A stretch of DNA of 64,000 nucleotides from JAZDCZ01 sp046757925 (GTDB lineage Bacteria; Gemmatimonadota; Gemmatimonadetes; Gemmatimonadales; GWC2-71-9), in NCBI GenBank assembly GCA_046757925.1, contig JBHHZE010000011.1, positions 10,176-74,175 of the forward strand, read 5' to 3'. The notes under the pieces are model-generated. The model was not told where the DNA came from, made no database searches, and worked only from the letters and a program-made list of their open reading frames with translations. Both the position numbers and the translations under genes were made by a program. Of the stretch, positions 8,374-17,991 are shown one piece after another. Each line of letters starts with the position of its first letter. The first letter of the stretch is position 1.

Positions 8374-10830
8374 CTACCGCTGCGACATGCCGAATCCGGA
8401 TACCGGGAACGTGTTGGTGATGCTCGGCAGCCTAACCGTTACCACACCGTTCGACGTAACACCGATCAAGATCTGCTCGTTGGTTGGCAGCTTGGCCACG
8501 CGCAGTGGCCCGATGATCGGGTCGCGAATCGGAATCGTGGCAACCTTCCCAAAGAAGAAGGTATCGAACACATCGATCTCGGGATCTTCGCTTGCGAGAA
8601 ACACCAACCGATCATCCGGGTCCAAGCTCCCTCCAAAGGTGCCCGCGGTTCCTCCGACTCCGGCTTCGAATGCGTGGTCGAAGTTGAGGTCCATGCCCGG
8701 GTTGATGCCGCTCTGTGCAATGAGACCTTTTAGACGCAGAGATTCGTTCAGCACGTAGACCGAATCCGTCGTGCGGACCATATTGGTCAATCCATTGAAG
8801 TTGACCGCGATCCCTGTAACACTCGTTGCCGTGTTGCTGATAAAGTCCCGCACCCGGAAACTCTGCGTAACACCGTTGTCCTCCTCGAACGGACCGCTCA
8901 GAGAAATCGTATCGTTTGCAACTATGATGCTACCTACACAGGTTCCCGTCGTGAGGCCCGCCTGCGAATTGTATCCTACCGCCTGGGCGAACGTCTGACC
9001 TCCCACGAGTCCCCCCTCACCGATCAGCGCGTGAGTAAAATCACCCGAGTTACGGACAAAGGTCGTATCTCGGAACACCAACCTGTCGATGTCGACCATG
9101 ATCCCGCAGGCCGCGGCCAGAAGGGTATCTGGGTTGGTGCCTGCGCCTCGGTCGGCAATTACTCGGAGCGTGTCGAACTGCGGCGCGGGCAGTACCTGCG
9201 CATGCTCCCACAGGAAGTGCGACGAGGGCGTTGCAGAGGTGAGGTTCTCCCAACGCACCGACCCTCGTACCGGCAAGGTTCCCTGGTCCGTCGTAGGCGT
9301 GGTTGAATAAACCGCTATGATCTGATCGGCGGCACAGGGACCGACACCCGGTCTACACGTCATCCCCAGGAACTGCGGCCGGTCGGAGAAATCGTGTCTG
9401 GTGAATTTGATTTGAATCACGTTCGTGGCGGCATCCAGCTCGGTCGTAACCTGGTCCACCAAGAAGTTGGGCAATGAGTGCCGCCGCACTTCCCTTCGCA
9501 ACCGCAAGTCAACGATTGAGAGATCCGTTTCACCAGAGTTCGCAACTACAACCGTATCTCCGGCAGTGCCATTCGTTGCATCCTTGGGCCAAAGAGCGAT
9601 ACCCCACGGCCGTGAGCCAACAGGGATGCCGCTGGTAACAAACGACGAATCCACCACTTGGAATATCTCGAGTCTATTGAGATCCACATTCGTCATATAG
9701 ATCTCGTTCAGGCTGCGGCTGTAGATGGCGTCGACGATGCGGCCTCCGGCGGGAAGAGGCTTGGTGACACCGTTCACAACGATGACGGTATCGATCCGGA
9801 CCGGACCGCCCACAGTGCCGTCGATCGTGGCGGATCCTGTATTCCCGGCTGCATCGGTGGCAGTCGCACTCACGAGCAGGGTTTGGGGGAACACTGTAAA
9901 ACTGAGATCGAGACCAAACGTCTGGCTCACATCTGTGAGGCCGCTAAATGCTGCCGTGGCACTCTTGACGGGTGTACCGTCGAGAAGAGTTGCCGCATAA
10001 GTGATTTGCGTGACCCCGCTGGCATCAGTGGCCTGGACCGTAATGGAGTCGGTCACCTCCACTCGCTTGGCGATCTGGAAATCCACAGTTGGAGCTTGAT
10101 TATCGGCTCCGATCGACTGGACCGTGACTGTCAGTGGGGTGGCGAGAGCGGTTCTGCCGGTCGAATCGGTGGCAAAGCCTACGATGTCGAACGTGCCATT
10201 TGATGTTCCCGACGGCACCGCAAGCGTATCTACGAAATCGACTGTATCGGGCAGCGGCGAACCGCGAGTGATAGACACGCTGTCGGTCACCACCCCGGTG
10301 ACTACATACCCGACCTGAGTTATTCCATCCCGTTGAATTGCGAGGACCTCGACTGGCAACTGCAAGCCCGGCGAAGCAACGGCGCCAACATTCGGCTTCA
10401 GCATCTGGACCGACAGAGCGTCATCGTTCACCAGGAACACCGAATCTTGGGCGGTGGCGGTGAGATCACTGCCATCAGTCGCGGTAGCCTGTATCGCGAT
10501 CATGCCGCCAGCTGTGGAGTTAGCTGGAAGCGCAATACTGATTCCGAGCGCGATCGATGTTACCGCCGAGGTGAAGATCGTATCTATCTGCGTGCTGAAG
10601 CCACCGCTCAGGGTGATGGATATGCTCTTGATGCCAAGGTTATCCGAAGCATTGACCCCGAAAACGACGCCGCTCGCCAAACTCAGAGTATCGCCCGCTG
10701 TCTTATCGATGGCGATCGAAGGGCTAAACTGATCGCTCTCGAATCCCGGTTGGAACTGCTGTTCCCCACAACCGATGGCGGCGAGCGTAACTACACCGGC
10801 CGTGATTCCGTTTAGTAATCGAGTTCGCAC
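8374..10830 (-). CDS. Large lipoprotein with Ig-like and beta-propeller-like regions
   Basis: An 818-aa exported protein. The N-terminus is a lipoprotein signal with the lipobox AAIGC, so it should be lipid-anchored at the cell envelope. Residues of about 30-340 look like three or four Ig/cadherin-like beta-sandwich repeats (NASDNLGIKSISI, ATDASGVTQITY, ATDAAGNTGSAT). Residues of about 360-460 and the C-terminus resemble a YVTN-type beta-propeller (NEIYMTNVDLNRLEIF, VGSRPWGIALWP). GTG at 10830 has GAGGGA upstream. It starts 25 bases after pilQ and so is probably the last gene of the pilM-Q operon. Function is unknown; a pilus-associated surface or adhesin role is inference from position. Confidence 0.8.
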   Translation of the reverse strand: MRTRLLNGITAGVVTLAAIGCGEQQFQPGFESDQFSPSIAIDKTAGDTLSLASGVVFGVNASDNLGIKSISITLSGGFSTQIDTIFTSAVTSIALGISIALPANSTAGGMIAIQATATDGSDLTATAQDSVFLVNDDALSVQMLKPNVGAVASPGLQLPVEVLAIQRDGITQVGYVVTGVVTDSVSITRGSPLPDTVDFVDTLAVPSGTSNGTFDIVGFATDSTGRTALATPLTVTVQSIGADNQAPTVDFQIAKRVEVTDSITVQATDASGVTQITYAATLLDGTPVKSATAAFSGLTDVSQTFGLDLSFTVFPQTLLVSATATDAAGNTGSATIDGTVGGPVRIDTVIVVNGVTKPLPAGGRIVDAIYSRSLNEIYMTNVDLNRLEIFQVVDSSFVTSGIPVGSRPWGIALWPKDATNGTAGDTVVVANSGETDLSIVDLRLRREVRRHSLPNFLVDQVTTELDAATNVIQIKFTRHDFSDRPQFLGMTCRPGVGPCAADQIIAVYSTTPTTDQGTLPVRGSVRWENLTSATPSSHFLWEHAQVLPAPQFDTLRVIADRGAGTNPDTLLAAACGIMVDIDRLVFRDTTFVRNSGDFTHALIGEGGLVGGQTFAQAVGYNSQAGLTTGTCVGSIIVANDTISLSGPFEEDNGVTQSFRVRDFISNTATSVTGIAVNFNGLTNMVRTTDSVYVLNESLRLKGLIAQSGINPGMDLNFDHAFEAGVGGTAGTFGGSLDPDDRLVFLASEDPEIDVFDTFFFGKVATIPIRDPIIGPLRVAKLPTNEQILIGVTSNGVVTVRLPSITNTFPVSGFGMSQR

Positions 10831-10855
10831 GGTTTCCCTCTCGTTAGCTCGCGGC

Positions 10856-12670
10856 CTACTGACCAGGCCGATCCAGCACGTGCGGGGTGACCAGTATCAG
10901 CAAATCACGCCGCTGTTCACGCCGAGTTGTGAACCCGAACAAGCCGCCCACAATCGGTAGGTCTACAAGAAACGGGATACCGCTCTTTGCCACAGTGACC
11001 TCCGTCACGGTCAGTCCACCGATGACTGCGGTCTCTCCATCGTCCACAAGAATCTGGCTGCCGGCTTCCTGGGTCTGGAAGGTAAATCCGACATCAGCAG
11101 GTGCGGCACGGACGGCCGAATTCTCCACTGTCACCTGCATCAACACCTGACGGTTATTGGTCACATGTGGCGTCACCCTGAGCTGCAAACCGGTCGGCAC
11201 GATCGTGGTCACTGCACGGGGCGTTCCGGTACCCTGTCCGCCGGTCTGCGAACTCGCATCGATCTGTCGAATCGGAGTCCTCTCACCGACCAGTATGTAC
11301 GCTTCGGTATTATCTGCGGTCGTTGTGAGAGGTTCGGCCTGGAGATCGGCAAGCTCGACCCGCTGGAGTGCGTCCACAAACGACGTCAGATTGAAACTCC
11401 CGATAGCTGTCGAGAAAATCAGTTGCAGCGCCGGCGAAGGCACCTCTGCGTCTGCGTTAGCGATACCGGACAACGCGTTACCGCCCAGGTCCACGACGTT
11501 GATGTCCCGATCGAACGTGCCCGTTGCTCGCACGGCATCCGGCACTCCATCCCCATCCGTATCTACGGCCTCCGAAGTCGAAGGATCGGGACGTGCAACG
11601 AGCCTATTGAAGAATTGTTGTGACGTACCCAGGTCGTACTTGATTCCCAAGTCCTCGATGTCCGTTCGATCGACAAAAATGAGCTTTGCCTGGATGGAAA
11701 CCTGCGGTGTTCGTTTGTCGAGTTGGCTCACCAGACTCGTATCGGACGGTATCCGGCTCACGGCGTCGGTTATGATCAAACTGTTAGTTGTAGTATCAGC
11801 TACGATCTTTCCCCGACTCGATACGACTGATGCCATGGCGATCGCCAGTGCGGTAGCCCTTGCATAATTGACCGGCTTAACGACCGTTACCAGCGGCTCT
11901 GTCGAGTCGCGGGCAGCAAGCGACGCGCGACTATCCACTCGGATGATTCCCGGCGGGTCTTCCGTCGCCGTCAGGCCTTGGGATTCCAGAATGATTCTGA
12001 ACGCCACGTCCCACGGCTGATTCTTGATGGTGGCGTTGATATAGGCATCGATATCTTGTCCAACTATGATCGACTTGCTGCTGAACTCGGCAAATGCGTT
12101 GGCTACATCACGAAGGTGTGCTGAGTCATACGTAACCGTCACTCGGGGCTGTTGCGACTGCGGCAGTCCCGCGTTCGGTGGGGCAAACATCGTCGTGGCT
12201 ACCGGCGTGGGCTCGGTCGCTTCCACCGGTGGCACGCGATCCGCAAATGACGCGGTCGACCACGCCCCAAAACTCCGATCCGACCCGAACGTTATCCTGA
12301 TCGCATCGTCAGAATATTCCAGCTGATAGTCCTTGAGCGACTCCAGCGCCAGGACCACCCTCACAACGTCCGGTCGGAGTTGCGAGTACCGGACATCCAG
12401 GATTCCACCGCGGTTCTTACCATCGTATCGCGTTCCCGGAGCCCTCAACGTTGCAGTCGTGATGTCCACAACGAGACGTGCCGGGTTCTCCAGCGTGAAA
12501 TCCTGAACGCTTACCGTTCCGGTTACGTCTATGATGACCTGTGCGCGCCCAGGGCCCGGTAGAACGCTTACCGCGGTCACCTCTCCGGGACCGGCAACCT
12601 CGCTCGGCCCCGCAAGGGCTCGGGGCGCGGCCATGGTCGCAACCACGGCAGCGAGAATCAACCGTTTCAT
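10856..12670 (-). CDS. pilQ: Type IV pilus secretin PilQ
   Basis: Outer-membrane pore through which the pilus passes. The 604-aa precursor has a signal peptide (MKRLILAAVVATMAAPRALA), one AMIN domain (about residues 35-125) for peptidoglycan binding, a secretin/TonB short domain near 180-240, a secretin N domain near 260-330, and the C-terminal secretin domain with VGERTPIRQI, GLQLRVTPHV and IPFLVDLPIVGGLFG. Its ATG overlaps the pilP stop by 4 bases (ATGA), as is common in pilMNOPQ operons. It has a single AMIN domain, where some PilQ proteins have several. Confidence 0.96.
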   Translation of the reverse strand: MKRLILAAVVATMAAPRALAGPSEVAGPGEVTAVSVLPGPGRAQVIIDVTGTVSVQDFTLENPARLVVDITTATLRAPGTRYDGKNRGGILDVRYSQLRPDVVRVVLALESLKDYQLEYSDDAIRITFGSDRSFGAWSTASFADRVPPVEATEPTPVATTMFAPPNAGLPQSQQPRVTVTYDSAHLRDVANAFAEFSSKSIIVGQDIDAYINATIKNQPWDVAFRIILESQGLTATEDPPGIIRVDSRASLAARDSTEPLVTVVKPVNYARATALAIAMASVVSSRGKIVADTTTNSLIITDAVSRIPSDTSLVSQLDKRTPQVSIQAKLIFVDRTDIEDLGIKYDLGTSQQFFNRLVARPDPSTSEAVDTDGDGVPDAVRATGTFDRDINVVDLGGNALSGIANADAEVPSPALQLIFSTAIGSFNLTSFVDALQRVELADLQAEPLTTTADNTEAYILVGERTPIRQIDASSQTGGQGTGTPRAVTTIVPTGLQLRVTPHVTNNRQVLMQVTVENSAVRAAPADVGFTFQTQEAGSQILVDDGETAVIGGLTVTEVTVAKSGIPFLVDLPIVGGLFGFTTRREQRRDLLILVTPHVLDRPGQ

Positions 12671-13149
12671 GGCATTCCCTCCTGCTTGCGCGCTCTTTGG
12701 CGCAGCACCACTTGACGTTCAGTTCCAAACTCAGAAACGATCACCACCACCTGACCCGGCTGTATCTCCGCCACTCTCATTCGACCCAACTCATCACCCA
12801 CACGCACCGAGTACGCCTGGTTGTTACCGCTGGCGCTCGTATCGCGCAATACTGCCACGCTGGTAGCCGGATATCTTGGATCGTACGTGATACTCGTCAC
12901 TCTGAGATCCTCCACCAGCGGACGCACCTCGCCCGATTGTATCAACGATACGAATGGGTTTCTCCCCGATCCGCGATAAGAAAACACCTCACGTGACAAC
13001 TCAGTCTTTCTGGCCTGGACCGTCGCCGTGTCGATAGGTGGCGGTGGCGGTGCAACACGCTCCGATATTGTCTGCTCCGCGCTACTTCCTCCACAACTCA
13101 GCATCAGTCCGCCACAGAAAGAGACCATCAGCGCCGTCTTAGCCGCCAC
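12667..13149 (-). CDS. pilP: PilP-like pilus assembly lipoprotein
   Basis: Short envelope lipoprotein (160 aa) expected to link PilN/PilO in the inner membrane to PilQ. A hydrophobic signal ends in a lipobox-like LMLSC, followed by a Pro-rich spacer (APPPPPID) and a compact beta-rich C-terminal domain containing YSVRVGDELGRMRVAEIQPGQV. GTG at 13149 sits just after GGGAGGTCAAG, a strong ribosome-binding site, and the gene overlaps pilO by 11 bases and pilQ by 4. Sequence conservation of PilP is low, so position in the operon carries much of the call. Confidence 0.85.
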   Translation of the reverse strand: MAAKTALMVSFCGGLMLSCGGSSAEQTISERVAPPPPPIDTATVQARKTELSREVFSYRGSGRNPFVSLIQSGEVRPLVEDLRVTSITYDPRYPATSVAVLRDTSASGNNQAYSVRVGDELGRMRVAEIQPGQVVVIVSEFGTERQVVLRQRARKQEGMP

Positions 13150-13753
13150 CTTGACCTCCCTGGGCAGGCTGAGATTGTCGCTTCACATAGGTCCTCAGCT
13201 GAAAACGTGCTTCTACTGCGGCCCCGGTCGTATCGCCGAGCGTACGCTGATTGACTACACTGGCGAGCGTGAGTGATACATCGTAGGGCACCATTATTCG
13301 TGGCAGACTAGCTATATCAGACATCAGCACACCTATGTCATCGTAGTAGCCGTAAACAGTCCAGCGATAACGATGGACGTCGAAGGACACTCCGCTCTCC
13401 ACCGCGAGTGGATTGAACTCACCGACCTTGACACCGTTTTTCTTTGCTCGGTCCGAGATGTTATCGATGAGGGTCGCGACCTCGCTCCCACCCGTCGGCA
13501 CCAGTAGCGACATACGCTGGAGCGTCGCCTCATAGTCTCTCACCTGCTGCCGAATGCTTTCAACCGTACCCCTGGCAAGGTCGCTTCTCGCCGAGTCCAC
13601 TACAGCTTGCAGAGAATCGTTGCGGAGTCGCAGATCCTGCTGTTGTTGGATGCTGTCCGCTCTCCAGTACATCCAAAACGCGATACCACCACCTATCGCC
13701 GCTACAATGGCTACCCCCAGCAGTTGTTGCCGTTCTTTGGCCGTTATCGCCAT
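13139..13753 (-). CDS. pilO: Type IV pilus assembly protein PilO
   Basis: Inner-membrane alignment-complex protein (204 aa). One N-terminal transmembrane helix (about residues 12-30) is followed by a coiled-coil (about 33-85) and a ferredoxin-like periplasmic domain containing VPTGGSEVATLIDNIS and YDDIGVLMSDIASLPRIM, a region typical of PilO. It ends in a Gln/Gly-rich tail. It lies 16 bases after pilN and overlaps pilP. Confidence 0.93.
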   Translation of the reverse strand: MAITAKERQQLLGVAIVAAIGGGIAFWMYWRADSIQQQQDLRLRNDSLQAVVDSARSDLARGTVESIRQQVRDYEATLQRMSLLVPTGGSEVATLIDNISDRAKKNGVKVGEFNPLAVESGVSFDVHRYRWTVYGYYDDIGVLMSDIASLPRIMVPYDVSLTLASVVNQRTLGDTTGAAVEARFQLRTYVKRQSQPAQGGQGGG

Positions 13754-13769
13754 ATCTTGGACACCCCCC

Positions 13770-14453
13770 TCAACGTACCGTCTCCTCGAGCGGCACCGTG
13801 CGAATGAACGCAGAGTCCGCCGTCTGGAAGGTGGCCGTAATAGTAAATGAGATCACCTGCTTGTCGTTGTCCAAAACCTGCTGCGTCCCACCCAGTTGCA
13901 CGTCACCGATCCAAGGCGAGTTGGCGAGGTTCCGTGTGAATCGTGTATACCCACTCAAGTCGGCAGTGCGGCCCGCAATGGTGAAGCTCACCGGGGGCGT
14001 GCTGACCTCGCTCGGTTCTGCTGTGATGTCTGGAGCCGGAGCCGGCACGAATTCCAGACTCACCAACCACGTAAAGTCCGGCAACGCTTTCGTCACTTCC
14101 TCTAATATGTGGGGCCAGATATAGCGCTCCGCATCGATGTCGCGGATCGACGCGAGTTCCGCCACCAGTGAATCACCCAGTCGCTGCTGCCGCTGTTTCG
14201 TGCGCAGAAGCGAACGGTATTGGCGAGCCAAACCCTCTATCCGAGTCGAATCTTCTTGTAGTACAGCAAGCTTCGCGCCCTCTGTGTAGTAAGTGTAGCC
14301 GACAAATGGCACCACGATCAGCCACGATCCGACCGCCGCCAACATGAGGGGATCACGGATCTTGCCAAAGAGTTCACCGAAATCTGGCAGTGCCAAGCCA
14401 GAAGCGGCTTTTCTCTTCTTCTTTTTACCGGGAAGTAGATTGATTTCAATCAT
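13770..14453 (-). CDS. pilN: Type IV pilus assembly protein PilN
   Basis: Bitopic inner-membrane partner of PilO that docks on cytoplasmic PilM. It begins with MIEINLLPGKKKK; the INLLP motif is the PilM-binding signature. The only transmembrane helix lies near residues 37-55, followed by a coiled-coil and a periplasmic ferredoxin-like domain. At 227 aa it is slightly longer than many PilN proteins, with a Pro-rich loop (EFVPAPAPDITAEPS). It sits 21 bases after pilM. Confidence 0.93.
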   Translation of the reverse strand: MIEINLLPGKKKKRKAASGLALPDFGELFGKIRDPLMLAAVGSWLIVVPFVGYTYYTEGAKLAVLQEDSTRIEGLARQYRSLLRTKQRQQRLGDSLVAELASIRDIDAERYIWPHILEEVTKALPDFTWLVSLEFVPAPAPDITAEPSEVSTPPVSFTIAGRTADLSGYTRFTRNLANSPWIGDVQLGGTQQVLDNDKQVISFTITATFQTADSAFIRTVPLEETVR

Positions 14454-14474
14454 TGGAACGCTCGGACTCGACGC

Positions 14475-15518
14475 TCAAGACCTGAGGGCCAAACCGGTGG
14501 CCAGCATCAGGAGCGGCGCCACTTCGTCCACGTTGATGGCGTCAAACACACCGTCCTTCACTTTCAGCCGTTGAATTGGATTCGCCACCTCCACAGGCAG
14601 GTTGAGTCTCTGACCGAGGACCTCGGTGAGACCCGGTATCCGTGCCCCGCCCCCACAGCAATAGACTCGCTGTATCGCACCGGCCTCCCGACTGGCAGAC
14701 TGAAGGAAGGCCGACGCCCGCTCGACGCCGACAGCGATTTCATCGCCCCAGCTCTGGACGAACGGATCGAGATCCGGTGAGCGCTCGAAGCCCTTCAGAA
14801 GAGCGTCCGCGTCATCGGCAGAGAGCCCTCTCTCTCTCTGCAGATCCTCTCGGACCTTGCGCGTCCCAATAGTGAGATCTCTCGTCAACAGTGGAATACC
14901 TTCATCCAAGACATTCACATTGGTGAGTTCGTGCCCAGTGTTCAGCAGGGCGGCAACCCCCTCCATGGCCTCCGGATGATTCAACCCGAAGGCGTTGTGC
15001 AGAGCGAAGGCATCAACGTCTACTATTTCCGCCTCCAGGCCTGCCTGCGCCAGCAGCTGAACCTTGTCCTCGACGAGGTCTCGCTTGGCAGCTACCAGTA
15101 GCACATCCATCTGGAGCCCCTCGCCCTCGGGATCCAGAATCTGAAAATCCAGCTCCACTGCCTCGATGTCGAACGGAACGTGCTGCTGAGCTTCCCAGCG
15201 AACCACCTCGAAGGCCTCCGATTCCTTCATCCGATCGACTTGGATCTTCTTGATAATCACGTCACGGCCCCCGACAGCGACCACGACCCTCTTCTGCTTT
15301 AGTCCGGCCGACTTCACAAGACCCTGGATCGTATCCGACACGATCCCCGGATCCATGATTTCTCCTTCAACGATCGCGTCGGCCAAGACGGGGGTCACAG
15401 ACACTCCACTCAGAATGGGCTCGCCCTTGGCGTGGTCAACCACGACAAGTTTTAGCAGTCCGCTTCCTATGTCCAAACCAACCGTTCTAGAACTTCCACC
15501 AAGCCCGAAAAGCGCCAT
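14475..15518 (-). CDS. pilM: Type IV pilus assembly ATPase-fold protein PilM
   Basis: Cytoplasmic actin-like protein (347 aa) that binds the N-terminal tail of PilN and anchors the assembly complex. The actin-fold phosphate loop is GLDIGSGLLKLVVV; QHVPFDIEAVELDF, NTGHELTNVNVL and CCGGGARIPGLTE are conserved PilM/FtsA-like segments. It is first in the pilMNOPQ run, with a sigma-70-like promoter about 45 bases upstream. Confidence 0.95.
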   Translation of the reverse strand: MALFGLGGSSRTVGLDIGSGLLKLVVVDHAKGEPILSGVSVTPVLADAIVEGEIMDPGIVSDTIQGLVKSAGLKQKRVVVAVGGRDVIIKKIQVDRMKESEAFEVVRWEAQQHVPFDIEAVELDFQILDPEGEGLQMDVLLVAAKRDLVEDKVQLLAQAGLEAEIVDVDAFALHNAFGLNHPEAMEGVAALLNTGHELTNVNVLDEGIPLLTRDLTIGTRKVREDLQRERGLSADDADALLKGFERSPDLDPFVQSWGDEIAVGVERASAFLQSASREAGAIQRVYCCGGGARIPGLTEVLGQRLNLPVEVANPIQRLKVKDGVFDAINVDEVAPLLMLATGLALRS

Positions 15519-15563
15519 ATCTGCCTACAGATCAACGAGATAAGTGTGGTGTGAAGGCAAACT

Positions 15564-15592
15564 ACAGTAGGGCCGACCGGCCAGTTTGTCAA
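15564..15592 (-). promoter_or_regulatory. Sigma-70-like promoter for pilM operon
   Basis: On the minus strand, TTGACA (15592-15587) and TACTGT (15569-15564) are separated by 17 bases. The predicted start of transcription is near 15557, about 40 bases before the pilM ATG. The -35 is a perfect match and the -10 is weak. A 9-bp inverted repeat (CCGGCCAGT at 15577-15585, ACTGGCCGG at 15631-15639) overlaps the promoter and might be an operator. Confidence 0.6.
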
Positions 15593-15642
15593 GCTCCAAG
15601 ATACTTTAAGCAACCGGCAACAACCTGATGACTGGCCGGAAC

Positions 15643-16770
15643 TTACGGGATTTCTGCGCCCATCAGCCAACCGCGTTCTCGCAGAAAAAACCCGGTGCCA
15701 GACCCCACGACCGCTGCGTGCATTGCACAGCTCGAGTAACGAAGCTCGCTCCCTCCGAGAACCTGGTTCGCTCTGCCCGACGACCCCAGTGATACGACGG
15801 CACCGAGAACCCGGGCGCCGTTAGCGCTGACAGAGCCGCTGGAGACAGCGAGACCGTCGTACTCCACTCCTGGCGCCAGCGAAAGATCACCGTCCACCAC
15901 CAGAATCCCCTGACCCCGCCCCCCAATAAGTTGCAGGCTCCCCAGCGAGTAGACCAGAGGGAAGTAATCTCCACACGGACCCGAGCGATCATAAGGGTCG
16001 CCCCAATTCGTCGGGGCCGCTGTGACGCAAGTCGCATTCGACGAAATGGGCGCAACCTGGAAGCTCCCGCCATTGAATACTACCGTCGCGACATTCCGGA
16101 ACTCGGCCAGGCCGGCTACTCCCAGGTCCCGCAGCAATGAGGGCGGCAATAGCGAGTCCAGCATGACTCCCAGGCCACCGCTCACGCAAGTTGGACACCC
16201 CGTCACCGCCGTCGACGACGAGTCGGCCGCGGGGATGCGGACGGCAGGAAATCGCGACGAATCGGGGGGACATGTCCACCCAAAGGGTGAATGGTCGGAA
16301 CCATCGATGATAGACCACCGGTCGATTTCCGTTGGTGCACTCGTGGTAAGAGCGGCCCGAGCTCTAAGATCCAACGGCTCAATGCGGACCAGCGCCCCCA
16401 ATCTCTGACCGGCCGCGCTAGGGCCCCCGATCCCTTCCGCGACAACGAGGAACAGCAGTTCGTTCATCCGGGTCAAACTCCCTCGAAACCCGCCCGACCC
16501 TGCTGTTTGACCGGCGAACGCAATGCTGTCACCTATCGACAGGCGATTGTAAACACCAGTGTTCCACCGCCGCACGGGTTCGACGAGACCGCGCTCTGCG
16601 ACCGCAAGAGACTGCCGCAGACGGAGCAGATTGCGACCGATACGGTGCTCCGTTAGGCCTACCAACAGCGTGATGCTTACCAACGCGCCAACTACGAATA
16701 GGGCAAACACTGCAAGAGCGAGCGCAGCACCACGCTGCAAGCGACCAACTCTCACTGTCTGGTCAGCCAC
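15643..16770 (-). CDS. PilX-like pilus assembly protein
   Basis: A 375-aa protein with a short basic N-terminus, then QRGAALALAVFALFVVGALVSI, followed by an amphipathic stretch and a secreted C-terminal part. That N-terminus resembles the PilX_N domain of minor-pilin operons; there is no canonical G/FTLxE prepilin site. The C-terminal half, with several cysteines, is low in recognisable features. GTG at 16770 lies 10 bases after the PilW-like gene. Position after PilV- and PilW-like genes supports a role in pilus priming or tip formation, but the family call is tentative. Confidence 0.65.
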   Translation of the reverse strand: MADQTVRVGRLQRGAALALAVFALFVVGALVSITLLVGLTEHRIGRNLLRLRQSLAVAERGLVEPVRRWNTGVYNRLSIGDSIAFAGQTAGSGGFRGSLTRMNELLFLVVAEGIGGPSAAGQRLGALVRIEPLDLRARAALTTSAPTEIDRWSIIDGSDHSPFGWTCPPDSSRFPAVRIPAADSSSTAVTGCPTCVSGGLGVMLDSLLPPSLLRDLGVAGLAEFRNVATVVFNGGSFQVAPISSNATCVTAAPTNWGDPYDRSGPCGDYFPLVYSLGSLQLIGGRGQGILVVDGDLSLAPGVEYDGLAVSSGSVSANGARVLGAVVSLGSSGRANQVLGGSELRYSSCAMHAAVVGSGTGFFLRERGWLMGAEIP

Positions 16771-16780
16771 GGCCGTTGCG

Positions 16781-17641
16781 TCATCGCATGGGGTTGTTGC
16801 GGAGGGCTATCAGAGTGCTGAGCGAATCTCGTAATACCGCACCCCCGGCTTGCGCCCGCTTGGGGGTACGCGTGCCCACACCGACCAGCACAACTTGTAT
16901 TGCGGCAACGTTCGCGGGAATCGCCGTGCGGTTGCCCACCCCATCGAGATAGGTGAAGCGCAGACCACCCGGCGCAAGCGGCCCAGCGACCGGCTGCGTA
17001 CTTGTCCAACCACGTCCCTTCTTCCACTCGCCGACACCCAGCCAGATTTGTCCGTCTCCACCCCTATACTGCAGATACCGAACCTGCTGGTACGCCCGGA
17101 TGGCGCTTCCTGGGCGTACTGCAGCGAGTTCTGCCCTGGTCAGACCGGCAACTTGGACAGTGATTCCGGCCACCTTACCAGGGCACCCACGCGCGTAGCT
17201 GACCGATCGAATATCGGCGCGCAGCCATCTGTCGCCCGACACGCCGCCCGCGTCTCGGGCGACCCAAATCAGAATCGAGTCTCTAGCCGGATCGATGTGA
17301 CGCAAACCGAAGATCGGCACCCGCCCCATGATGACTTGGAAACGCCCGATATCGGGAGCCCTACAAAGGAATGCAACGCTTCTCACGACCTTCACCGTGA
17401 GCGAACCAGCCTCCATGTGGACGATATCGCTACCTAGAGAATCTCCTGCGTCGAGCCCCCGCAAATCCATCTCGAGCGCAAACAGGCCTTCTCGAAGATT
17501 GGCACTGATGCCCGCCCGCTCAGTCTGTTGGCGGTAGAAGCGTTGACTCGCAATGACAACACCTCCAAGGGTGCTGGCGACCACAACGAGGAGCAGCATA
17601 GAAATGACTGATTCCACCAACGTGAAACCCTGCTGCTTCAT
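16781..17641 (-). CDS. PilW-like minor prepilin
   Basis: Type IV prepilin-like protein (286 aa). The class III signal is MKQQG/FTLVESVISM, with the expected Glu at position 5 of the mature protein and a following hydrophobic helix. The large C-terminal globular part fits PilW-type minor pilins, which prime pilus assembly. The ATG overlaps the PilV-like stop by 4 bases. The C-terminal region is not closely recognisable, so assignment to PilW specifically rests on size and order. Confidence 0.75.
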   Translation of the reverse strand: MKQQGFTLVESVISMLLLVVVASTLGGVVIASQRFYRQQTERAGISANLREGLFALEMDLRGLDAGDSLGSDIVHMEAGSLTVKVVRSVAFLCRAPDIGRFQVIMGRVPIFGLRHIDPARDSILIWVARDAGGVSGDRWLRADIRSVSYARGCPGKVAGITVQVAGLTRAELAAVRPGSAIRAYQQVRYLQYRGGDGQIWLGVGEWKKGRGWTSTQPVAGPLAPGGLRFTYLDGVGNRTAIPANVAAIQVVLVGVGTRTPKRAQAGGAVLRDSLSTLIALRNNPMR

Positions 17642-17991
17642 GGGATGATCCGGCAGGGGATCGCCAACGCAAACGTGTCGCTGCGCTCGGGTGACGCGGA
17701 GGTTACTACTAGAAATCCGTCTGGCATTCCGTTACTGGAGACCCGCATCTGCCATTCTCCTCCTACAGAGCTTCGGCTCCACTCTCCCAAGGCATTCCCA
17801 TTACAGCCCCTACTCCGCAACATGTCTGTTTGTGACCCGACCCAGAAGCTCTCTTTGGCAAGCTGGCGACCTTCCGCAGCGGTATGTGCTACTAGTGCTG
17901 AACTGGACACAAGACCAAGCAGGCCCGCCGTCAAGAGAAGGATTGCCATCACGAGTTCGACCAGGGTGACCCCCCCACTTGTACCAACCAT
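17638..17991 (-). CDS. PilV/GspI-like minor prepilin
   Basis: Small prepilin (117 aa from the chosen start). ATG at 17991 is preceded closely by AGGAGG, a near-perfect ribosome-binding site; the longer frame upstream lacks one. The processing site reads MVGTSGG/VTLVELVM, with Val instead of the usual Phe at +1 but with the conserved Glu5. One hydrophobic helix then leads to a short globular domain with two cysteines. It is coupled to the PilW-like gene by an ATGA overlap. Confidence 0.78.
   Translation of the reverse strand: MVGTSGGVTLVELVMAILLLTAGLLGLVSSSALVAHTAAEGRQLAKESFWVGSQTDMLRSRGCNGNALGEWSRSSVGGEWQMRVSSNGMPDGFLVVTSASPERSDTFALAIPCRIIP

Noticed and set aside
15577..15639. 9-bp inverted repeat with 45-base loop as a terminator
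   Set aside because: The loop is too long and there is no T-run; it overlaps the pilM promoter, so an operator is more plausible.
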